DNA of 64,000 nt from Asterias amurensis. Lineage: Eukaryota; Echinodermata; Asteroidea; Forcipulatida; Asteriidae. The notes under the pieces are model-generated. The model was not told the origin of the DNA, made no database searches, and worked only from the letters and a program-made list of their open reading frames with translations. Shown in pieces: positions 11,301 through 23,400 of the stretch. A program made the translations under genes and the position numbers. How positions within the stretch are numbered: position 1 is the first letter of the stretch; each line of letters begins with the position of its first letter. The stretch is taken from positions 2,170,001 through 2,234,000 of the forward strand of contig NC_092650.1 in NCBI RefSeq assembly GCF_032118995.1, in the 5' to 3' direction.

Positions 11301-14300
11301 AGAGGTTGATGGTATAAAACATTGTGAGAAACTGCACCCACTGAAGTGACATAGTTTTCAAGAGCGAAGTAGTTTTCCAAGAATTTGATTTCGAGACCTC
11401 AAGTTTACAACTTGAGGTCTCGAAATCAATCATCTGAACGCACACAACTTTGTGTGACAAGGGTGTTTTTTTCCTTTCATTATTATCTCGCAACTTTGAC
11501 GACCGATTGAGCTCAAATTTTCACAGGTTTGCTATTTTATGCATATGTTGACATACACCAAGTGTGAGGACTACTCTTTGACAATTACCAATAGTGTCCA
11601 CTGTCTTGAACTTTCAATTGTAAAACATATGGTAATCACATAGTTGGATAAAGACCGGTTCATAGTTCCTGCGAATGCGAAGTGAATGCTGACGTCACAA
11701 AATCGCAACAAATAGTTCGCAGCAGTTCAACTCTGCTCAACTCACTTATATCGATGCGAAAGGAGAGTTGTGACATCAAATTCGCTTAGCATTCGCACGA
11801 AGTATGAACCAGGCTTTAGACAGTTGAACAATGAGGTGTACTTGGGTTCCCTACACACTGAAAAAACAAACCCCAATATTTAATACAAATGCTTGTGTAG
11901 CATTTTACCAAAAATATCCTCGTCAGCTAGACAATAAAACGGAATATTATTAATTTGTTATTACTTTGGTTTTTTGAAGCATCCATACACCAGACCAGTA
12001 GCCAGCGTATCAGTGAGTAACTGGTCATCCCGCATCGAGACTAGTAGCTGACATAACGAAGTCACATCAACCTCGTAATCCAACTCGCTGAAATGAGATT
12101 AAGAATAAATGACATCATCAACTAATCAAGAAATGAGTGATTGGTCATCCTGCATCGAGACTAGTAGCTGACATAAAGGAGTCACATCAACCTCGTAATC
12201 CGACTCGCTGAAATGAGATCAAGAATAAATGACATCGTCAACTAATCAAAACAAATGCAGGGGCTGTGGTTGAAACATCATCAGAGCAACAGGACAAATT
12301 TTGTCATAAGGGGAGATTTTTTTTTTCTTATGGGGGGGGGGATAAAAACTAATATCCTTTTATAAGATTACTTTAATATCTTAAAGCTGCTTAAGCGCAA
12401 ACAAAACTAACTAAGCACAACAAATCTATGCTAAGCAGAACAAGGTTATCAGCCAAAGTACTATGTCACATTTACAAGTTGTGACTGGTATCCTGTTCGT
12501 TTCTGCTTAGCATACAATTATTAAGCAATATTTTGTGCTTAAAGCAGCTTCGTGAAATTGGGCCCAGGGGAAACACAATTATAGATTGAGCAAAAACGAG
12601 CAGGATACCAGTAACAGCATGGTACTTTTTTTCTGTAACTTTATTCTGCTGAGCATAATTGAGTTGTGCTTAGCTTCTTTTTACTGCTTAAGCAGTTCTA
12701 TGAAATTTGGCTCCCGTCTTTATACATAACCCTATTCAGTTCTTATGATGTTTGTACACATACCAAATTGTCATCATTAATTCCTTGATCTGTTTGGCTG
12801 CTTCGAGCTGGTCTTCCAAATTCTACAATCAAAATAAAGGTAGACTTTGAACCATGATCAGATAGTGTAAGGGGTGAGAGTCATTACTAATGAAAAAGTC
12901 TGGAACTTGGATACAAATTCAAAGGTTTGTTGAAATGACGGCATTTCTACTGTTTGGTAACCCCTGGGGTTATAGATTCCAAGGAGCTTTTGGAAACAGT
13001 ATCCAAAGCACTAGAGAAGTAGACCAATGAGCAGGATTTCTTGATTTGACATGCCAAATATGAAATCAAGAATAAAGAAATCATCACAATCACTATAAAA
13101 CAGAGGGTTTGTGTGCTTTTTGATGTTTTCAACAGTTTTGTCAAACAAATTTAACTCCTAGATGACATTTTCTGTAAACTTTTTTAAACAACTAAGCACA
13201 GTGTAGCCCAAGTAAATATTTGAAGAATTGTTCTTGCTTTGCCAACATGAATAAAAACCTTCTTTAAACATCTTTTCAAACCTGTACATTTTGAAAAAAA
13301 TATCAGCTGAAAATTCTGGGCAGTAAAGGTATAAAGAGATATCCAGACATGGGGAAAAAAGAAAAAAATGGGGTTTGGGGGTTTTTAACGGTCGGGCGGG
13401 GACGATCAACAATTTTGTTTTTATGTGGCCTAATGATGAAAAATAGGAAACACCTGGTACCAGACAATAGACTGTGCAAGTCTCGCGAGAAATTGAACTT
13501 CCGGGACCATTGTGGTCCCAACCTAATGGAGTTTTACGTTGGGGAGATTTTGTTCTGTCAATAATTTTAGTTTAACATAAGTTATGACTCTAAAAAGTGA
13601 ATATGTTCTTGGGAATGTAAAAATAAGTGATTAAAAACAGAAAAGTAAAATCAATTCAACAAATTAACGAAGAAAACTAAAGAAAAAAACTTGACCTCCA
13701 GTTTCCGGTTTACTCTAAACAATTAAGAATATTACCCAATTGACGTTCCCATTATCGCTGAACCTATGTGATGATCGCACAAATTGGACGTGATTCACAA
13801 ATGGGGTTTATTAGAAAAATCATCCAGGTCGATGTCGAACAGCGATCCTCGTCCCGATAAATGTATAATTTTTACGTTAATTAAAACAAAACAATTATTA
13901 TGTACACGAATTAAAATAATAATTATACAAAAAGTACGTTAAAAATAATAATCTTTAAGAATTTTTTAACAAATAACAGTTTCAATACAATTTGGTTTTG
14001 TACAAAAATATACTTTTTTTCGAATTAAGTTCTCGTTTTCCCTACGTGCGAGACTTGCACAGTCTATACATAACTTAGGGGAAGCAATTTAACTTTTTCA
14101 TGCGCTCACCAGTCACTAGTGACCAGTTAATACCCCTTCAGAAAAATAGTTATAAAATGAAAAATAAAGATCGCTTACACTGTTTTGAGACATACCTTCA
14201 TTTGAAAGATCTCCGAGCAGAGATGAGACAGCTGATTGGCTGCTTCTGTTGTCAAGGGAACCTCGGTATCATCATCTGGAATTGTAGTTGGGAACACTGT

Positions 14301-17300
14301 CTGTAGGGAGAAAATCAAACATCAGAAATGGCACTTATTATTTGCCTCCTAAAACCAGGGATGTGAAGAAAAAAAACTGAACTTTGAGCGCAAAGCGGCA
14401 AAGCTTGCGACCACAAAGCGGCAAAGCTTGCGACCACAAAGTGGCAAAGCTTGCGACCACAAAGCGGCAAAGCTTGCGACCACAAAGTGGCAAAGCTTGC
14501 AACCACAAAGCGGCAAAGCTTGCGACCACAAAGCGACAAAGCTTACGACCACAATGTGCAAAAGTCTTACCCTACAATCTGGGGAGGTCCATATGGTTTT
14601 ATCTTCGTGTTCTTGTGAATTTAAAGTAAACTCTTTAAAAAAAAAAATAATTTTTTTGGGGGGGGGGTATTTCTGGTTTAAGTGAAGGTATACATTTGGT
14701 AGTCACTCTAAATTCACGTTAATAAAAATCTTTGGTTAGAAGCCTACAGTAGACACAACATTTTGAGAATCATTTTAGTTTGAAGTATTATTCTTCTAAC
14801 GCGAACATATTTGCTTCCGATTTCCGTGATGTCTAAATATTTCAGCCACCTTTTGATATGATATTTTCACATGTTATTTTTTCTTGTATACATCTACATA
14901 TATATAGGATTAAAATAATCGAACGTTTCCAAAAACCAAAAGTACACTTTGACTTTAAAGGAACACGTTGCCTTGGATCGGTTGAGTTGGTTTTTGAAAA
15001 GCGTTTGTTATAAAATGCACATGGGTAGAAAGATGTTGTAAAAGTAGAATACAATGATCCACACAAACATGCCTCTAAATTGCACGGTTTTTCCTTTTAC
15101 CTCGTCAACTAACACGGTTGGCCATTTATGGGAGTCAAATTTTTGACTCCCATAAATGGCCGACCGTGTTAGTTCGCACAGTAAAAGGAAAACCACGCAA
15201 TTTTGAGGCAAATTTGTGTGGATCATTGTATTCTACTTTTACAACATCTTTCCAACCATATGCATTTTATAGAAAACGGTTACAAGACGCTTTTTATAGA
15301 CCAACTCGTCTGATCCAAGGCAACGTGTTCCTTTAAAGGCAGTGGACACCATTGGTAATTACTCAAAATAATTATTAGCATAAAACCTTACTTGGCAACG
15401 ACTAATGGGGAGAGGTTGATAGTATAAAACATTCCGAGAAACAGCCCAATAACATAGTTTTTGAGAAAGAAGTAATTTTCCACGAGTTTGATTAATAGAC
15501 CTCAGAATTAGATTTTGAGGTCCCGAAACCAAGCATCTGAAAGCCCACAACTTCGTGTGACAAGTATGTTTTTGTTCCATTATTATCTCGCAACCTCGAC
15601 AACCAATTGAGTTCAACTTCAAGTTTTGTTTTGTTTAAGCATATGTTGAGATAGAAGACTGGTCTTTGACAATTACCGAAGGTGTCCAGTATCTTTAATA
15701 AATGAGATCAATAGTCCAATGAGAAGATGACCTATACTGACCTCTAGGAATGACTCATTGCCAGAAGCGTGTCCACCATAAACAAGCTGCTGACCAATCA
15801 CAACGTCTCGTTCACTGCTCGTATTGAAGAGTTCAATCTCATATTGGATGCACTCCGCGTCTTGTTTCTTCTCGGATACCACCTTCAGGGAAAAACAACA
15901 AAATCTTAAAGATGTTTTACCTCCTCATTCTTTCCTGTCACACATTTAAAGGCACTGGACACCTTTGGTAATTGTAAAAGGCCTGTCTTCTTACTTGGTG
16001 TATCTTAAAGACACTAGACACTATTGGTAATTGTAAAAGACCAGTCTTCTCACTTGGTGTATCTCAACATACGCATAAAATAAGAACCCTGTGAAAATTT
16101 GAGCTCAATTGGTCGTCGAAGTTGCGAGATAATAACGAAAGAAAAACACCCTTGTCACACGAAGTTGTGTGCTTTCAGATGTTTAATTTCGAGACCTCAA
16201 ATTCTAATTCTGAGGTCTCGAAATCAAATTGTTAAGTTTGTATCCAAATAAAAGACATTGATGAGGAAACTCCTCAAAAGTGCACAATATAATAATGTTT
16301 CTTGTTACAGTAGTTCAAGTAGAACCAAAATCACTGATTCCTCGGGTGGGATTCGAACCATGAACGACCTTTGCAATTTTAGAGCAGTGTCTTACCAACT
16401 AGACAACCAACTAACTTGTAAAAGTTTCATTTATAAAAGATACATTAATAAAGAAACTCCTTAAAAGTATAGAATGTAATCTCATACAATAGTATAAGAA
16501 AAATAAACCAAGTCACTGACTTACCTTAACCATGAGTAGTTTCTTGCTGTCTCCGTCCAGACACATATCCCATAATGCATCTCCAGCACCATCTGACCAA
16601 TCAGCACCTTGATGAGGACGGATGTTGGTAAGACTACACTTGATAGCTTGGAACGGTAACTGGTAATAAATAAGAGATTGATAGTCTGAAAATCAGAGAA
16701 CAGTGTACAATATATAGACGATGTGACCTCTAACGTCACTCGAAAACCATAACATGATTCGCGCATAGTGCCGCGCAAAACCATTGCGTTTTGGCAGCCA
16801 GCTAGAAAGTACACGCAATCTTACCATGACTACGCATGTTTACATAGAAAGCTCTTTACCACAAAGCCTTCAAGTTTGTATTAGTCACAGCAAAGAAAAG
16901 TTTAGTTTATTAATCAAACAATTCTTTTCTTGGCTGTGCTCCGTGGTCATAATGGGATGATGTGGCTGGCAGCTGAATGCGCCCTTGCATGCCTGCTTCT
17001 CGAACACGTTGTAGCCGTGTCCTTCGCAATTCAGCTCTAAGCTGCGAGTCAGGATGATTAGCCCCCCAAATTATTATTATTATAAATACACAATCAGTAC
17101 AATACCTGGAGAATTGTATTCCATGCAGGCCGTATCCACTCCTTTGAAACTTCTTCCTGATCGCCAAAATCCAGATAGAAGACTTCATACTTTCCTTCAC
17201 CTGAGATCTCTCTAATACTGACTCTATTCCATCTAGAATTAAACAGTAACAAATGAATTAATGGCCAGACATTTTTGACCTTAGCGAAGTCTTTCTTCAA

Positions 17301-20251
17301 GGCTTAAAAGGCAGTGGACACTTTTGGTAATTACTCAAAATAATTATTAGCATAAAAGTTTACTTGGTAACGAGTAATGGGGAGAGGTTGATAGTATAAA
17401 ACATTGTGAGAAACGGCTCCCTCTGAAGTGATGTAGTTTTCGCGAAAGTAGTAATTTTCCACAAATTTGATTTTGAGACCTCGGATTGAAAGTTTGAGGT
17501 CTCGAAATCAACCATCTAAACGCACACAACTTCGTGTGACAAGGGTGTTTTCTTCTTTCATGATTATTTCGCAACTTTGATGACCGATTGAGCTCCTTTA
17601 CTTACCTTTCATCTTCGTGGAACTTGGCAAGACACACTTCACCTACTTTAGGTTGCCAGTCTTTGGACTGTGAGGGCGCTGTCTTATCAGACTGACATTT
17701 AGCATTGATTTCCTCCATCAAGTTCTCAAGTCTGTAATATTTATTTAAAAAATAAGATGGAATATTGTGAGTCGGATATTAATAAATGAAAAGATGATTA
17801 AGAAGCACTGTACATCAATGACTGGATGCTAATGTGACCCACAAAATGAAACAGTAAAAATCAAAATAAAATAAAATAACATAAATAATTCTTTGAAAAA
17901 AACAGGAAACAGCTTGGACCTGAAACAGCTAGTCAAGTAAACAATACAACACTACAAATGAACGAAGTGGTCAACAACAACATTAGCTACAACTGAAAAT
18001 AAATGAAGCGAAACAACTGTAACAAAAGAAAACAAATATATTTTGTAAAAACAAGTAAGATACCATCAGTAAAGGTCTTTAGTAAATTGGCCGACGTCGC
18101 AACATAAATTCAACAACAATGACACATTTTGTGTTATTTTATATTCTTTTCAAGAAACATTAAGGGAAGAAAAAAACCACATCATGAATCTTTTGTTTTC
18201 AAAAAGGAGCAATCAAATTTACATTATTTACAACTTGTTTGAACAAGACGGCAATCTCCGCTCCATGTTTATTATGAATGTAATCCTACCTTTTAACATA
18301 GCTTGCTAGCTGTATGTACAGACAACCTGGAGTATGTACAGACGACACATACACTGTGTAGAACTCATCTGATATCTTGAGATAGATTGGATCTGGTAGT
18401 AGTATAGGTTGACTTCTAGATAGATTACACGACAAAATAAAAGGAAAATAACAGATGAAAACTGCTGAAAGAAAACCTACAGGCTCTGATATATATATAG
18501 AACTCATCTGATATCTTGAGATAGATTGGATCTGGTAGTAGTATAGGTTGACTTCTAGATAGATAACATAACCAAATAAAAGGAAAATAACAGATGAACA
18601 CTTCTGAAAGAAAACCTACAGGCTCTGATATAGAACTCATCTGATATCTTGAGATAGATTGGATCGGGTAATAGTATAGGTTGACTTCTAGATAGATATC
18701 ATAACCAAATAAAAAAGGAAATAACATATGAAAACGGCTGATAGAAAAGCTGCTGGGTTTTGTTAACTGTCGCTGATACATTTTAATTTTGTATAAAAAG
18801 GGGCAGGGCACTATGTGCTATGTATAGCGCATCAATAAGGTTATCGGAAAATTTGTTATGTAAGAACTAATATTTTTATTGTTAAACGGACTAGAAAAAG
18901 TCACACTAGCACTTACAAACTTCCATCCTAAATAAAAAATATAAAAAAACATCAACCATCAAACTCACAGCTTACTTTCTTAGTTTCAATAACATACAAA
19001 TTTAACTAAAAAGTGAACTCAAGAAAAATAATGGATTTGCATGTGTGTTTTAAAGCATTGTGTGAACACATACAAAACATTTAGTTCCAAGAACATACGA
19101 CTTATCAGAACATAAGTCATTATCTTAAAGAACATAAGTCATTATCTTAATAAAACACTTATTGCAAACAATCATAACTGAGTCTAATAAGGTCACAATC
19201 TCAACCAACCACATTTAAATGAAGGTTACCAATTAAGGAAATATTTCAGTGGGAATTTGAAACCATTAGGTTTGAAGATTTACTCTGGAATGACCATGGC
19301 AAGGCAGCACAAGCACGGCAGGCACCACTTTACTGGATATTATAAATACCAAGATGGAGATTATTTCATAGGAAATAAAATTTCTCCATTTAAAATCATA
19401 AAATATAAAAAACCAAGCTTCCTTCATCTAATTTACAACTCGACGCTCTCCTATAACATGGAAAACGCTTACAAGCGTTTATGCTTTCTACAGCTAGATA
19501 ATTGACTCGGTACTCAACGATGTTTGAAATACAATGACCCTTCGGAAGTATTTCTACATTCTTCTCAAGTACCCATCTTCAAATTAGAGATAAGCAACAG
19601 CCTGAATGAACATACAATGATATTGGAGCATCAAGGAACAATAACAGCTCCAAGGCACAAGGACAAATTGTACTTAAGGAACTGTAGAATCTCAACTTGT
19701 CTCTATTTCTGGCACTCAACCAGTAATGTCTCTATGGGATTTGAGGCATTGCATGATGTGTTTAAATCTTTACTTGCTGTGAAGATAATGTTCTTTTGAG
19801 AACCTGTCTTGCTATATATATTCTACTACCTCAGAGTAGATATTTTTTGACATTTTGGAGATTTTTCAGAATTCGGGAGACTTCCCATTTCTGAAAAGAA
19901 TTGTCCTGTTTATTTTAGAGTAAGCGGTCTTACCTATGCTCTTGACCTGACGGGGTCACCAGGTCAGGGAGGGTCAAGCGTCCTTCACATCTCTTCCTCA
20001 AGTTGGTAATGTGCTAAAATAAAACACCATCAAAAAATCATTCACTATGCTGGACGTATGGAGTTGCATGACAAACTGTCGTGTAGCAAGGGATGTGACT
20101 ATTTATATCAGATATCAAATATTAATGACTGGGGCAATTTGAACTGATTTTGGATTGAACAAAGAAAATAGACTAGAGTGCGACTCGAACCAACAACCTC
20201 TGTATTAACGTACCGGTGCTCTACCAAGTAACTCTTGTCTAATATTGCAAT

Positions 20252-20294
<43 letters not shown>

Positions 20295-20374
20295 AAGCAG
20301 ACACAGATGGACTAACAAACCTTTGGATTATCCTCAGCATAGCCTTCTTCAAGCAACTCTTGTCTAATATTGCA

Positions 20375-20411
<37 letters not shown>

Positions 20412-23400
20412 AAGCAAACACAGATGGACTAACAAACCTCTGGATTATCCTCAGCATAGCCTTCTTCAAGTAACTCTTGTCTAATATTGCAATCGATAGA
20501 CAAACAGACAGACAGACAGAAAGCAGACACAGAAAGACCAACAAACCTCTGGATTATCCTCGGCATAGCCTTCTTCAAGTAACTCTTGTCTAATATTGCA
20601 ATAGATAGACAAACAGACAGACAGACAGAAAGCAGACACAGATGGACCAACAAACCTCTGGATTATCCTCAGCATAGCCTTCTTCAAGTAACTCTTGTCT
20701 AATATTATGAATATTGACAGAAGTCTGGAGGCTTGGTAGATGAACACGCTGTACTAGAGGGTCTACCCATAGGGTGTTGTCCAGACTATCAGAGGAAACA
20801 AAAACAACACTTCAAGGTGTAAGCTCAACAATTAGTCCAAGTTATTCTACTATAATTGAAAATGGTACATGTACTTAAATAAATAGTAGTTAATGATAAA
20901 TAGAAATGTTATTTAAATATTAAAATAGTATGTGTTTGAAATGAGTGTGATTGAAAAATAATAGCTAGTTTGTATATATAATAATAATAACTTTCGATTT
21001 ATATAGCGCCGAATAACTAACACTTAATTCTCTAAGCGCTTTACAGTAGTGCCCTGGTCATAGGGCCAATAACATCCCTTTTTTTAATGTTTCTCAGCTC
21101 CCTTGGGAGTATACAACCTGGGCAACAGTATATATCGCTCCAAAGGCTTTTTCATTCACAATATCAACCTCTACCCTCGCAGGTACCCATTTATTCCCCC
21201 GGGTGAAGAGAAGCAATTATAGTAAAATATCTTGCTCAAGGACACAAGTGTCACGACCGGGATTCGAACCCACACTCCGGTGAAAACGCACCAGAACTTG
21301 AATTCGATGCTCTTAACCACTCGGCCATGACACTCTAATTGTGGGCATCTCTTAAGTGCTCGTTATTTTTTCCCGGGGTTTTGAAGTTTTGAAATGACTT
21401 GACCTGTTTAGTTAGCACTTTATAAGTGTTAAGTGCTGCGCAGCGCATTCAGCTGCCACTGCCAGAAACAATGGTGCACACCCCTTCTCTTAGTAATATT
21501 ACTGTAACTGGGTTTTACGTGCATTTTACAACACGTGGGACTTGTTGTCTCCACTGAAGGACGAAGCAATCTTGATCAAGTGTCTTGCTAAAGAGCATAA
21601 CTACTTCTATCCTACAGACGTAACAGATCATACTTACTTGAGAATAATCTTCCCTTCTAGTTGTTTATCGTGGATCTTGTTGTGGACAAAGAAACAAGCC
21701 TGGAAAACAAGTAAACAGTGAGGCAAGTTTGGAATTTGTTTTTGGCTATTGGGTCGAGTAAAAAAAGAAACATGTTTAGCGTCCGAGTTTCTCAAAAAAA
21801 GGAAGGAGGAGGGGCTTTTTATTTTTTATTTCAAGATGGCCGCGATTCTTTTCAAAATGTCAAATATCCATCGTTTTTTTCTACTGCTCAAACACACAAT
21901 GCATAAATGAAACATTTTGGTCAAGACATTCAGACAAGACATTCAGAATGTTTTAGCTGAGATCGTTTAAAATTAAAACTTTTTTCATAAAAAAAAAAAA
22001 AATCATATATAATTTTTTTTTTTTTAAATGTGCATAAAAAAAGAAGAAAAAAAAGAGGCAGCCTCTAAAAAGGAAGTGGGCGGGGGACGCTAAACATGTT
22101 TCTTTTTTTACTCGGCCTTAGTCACTTTTCAATAATGAGAGTTCTTAAAGGCAAAGTTTGGTTTAAATCAGGCATGTGAGTAACTATCCATGAAAAAAAG
22201 AGGAAAAGAGAAAACCGAGCAAGAAAAAAACAGGAAAAGACAATATTCATATACTTTTGTACACAGAGAGTTAAGGAAAAAAGAGGAAAATCAAAACCCA
22301 AAAAGAGGAAATCAGCTGAAAAGAGGAAGTTTTACATGCCTGTTAAATGTAGGTATTTACATGGACAATCAAACTAACCTGTGAAAGTTTCATTTCAAAA
22401 GGAGGTAGATGTTTTTTTGAGATGTTCCCGAAAAAATCTGAAGTGGCTTTGTCCAAAATATGGATTTTAACTCAATACAAATTCAGCACAGTGTCTTTTC
22501 AAGACATACCAAACCTGAAAATCAAATTATGTTTTATGACAAATGAATGTCATTTATTTCCTACCTGAGTCGTCCAATCAGTGTCTCCATCCAGCGGCTC
22601 AATCCGACACACAACTATCTCAACAACCTGAAGATAAATCATCAAGAAAAAAACCCATCTTATTCCATTTATCAAGAAATTGCTATCATATTAACCCTCT
22701 AGAGACCAATAATTTTTCTGTACAATCATTTCAAAACGCCCAGACATTGCTAATATTGTTCATTTCTTCAATCATATTTTGTCAATAAAAATGTTAACAG
22801 AAATAAATGAAACAACAAACTTAGTTTTGTGTTTAAAAAATTAGGACACTACATTTGAAAATTTCATCAAACCTTGCAGCAGTTTATGGCCGCTAAGGGC
22901 GTTTTGGTCCAGCCCTCTTACGGCCGCTATTGTCTCTTAAGGTTTAAACACATTCCACAAGAAAGTGAAGTCTCTTACCTGATGAGGTATGATGGATAAA
23001 TGATCAGGTAGTCTTAGAAGCTTACTGACTGGTACCCGCTCTGTTCTTCCCTGGTCGACGTATTGTACCTGAACACAGCAAATAAACGAGGGATATGATA
23101 AGAAGAAATTTTTTTTATTATAGGCCTTGACCATAGAAATAGAAACCGGAGTTAGCAGCGAATTTTGGCTTCTGCGCGTGCATACTCCACGCTACTTGGC
23201 ATTCTACACTTACAAGGCTAGCGCAGAAATTCGGCGCTTGCACATAAGCGAGGAATCGTGATTGATCGTAAGCGCAGAATTCGCCGGTAAGCAGAGCAAT
23301 GAAATTGGTCCCTGGTCCCGCTGGCCAGTCACTGAAAAACGTACAGGCAAAACCTGCTTCTGAATCTCTCATTTTGGCAAAGAGGATATGGAAGGATTTG

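Noticed and set aside
14315..14629. Overlapping open frames on both strands (Leu/Cys-rich and Lys/Ala-rich)
   Set aside because: They are translations of a 23-bp minisatellite whose period is not a multiple of three, which keeps all frames open. Not genes.
19257..19799. Two plus-strand frames of 82 and 91 residues inside a TDRD12 intron
   Set aside because: No recognised similarity, no splice or start context, and AT-rich composition like the surrounding intron.
20239..20747. Cys/Val/Leu-rich frames with CLSVCLSV runs
   Set aside because: They come from the CTGT microsatellite and the duplicated exon 27 edge, in frames that differ from the exon or run past its donor.
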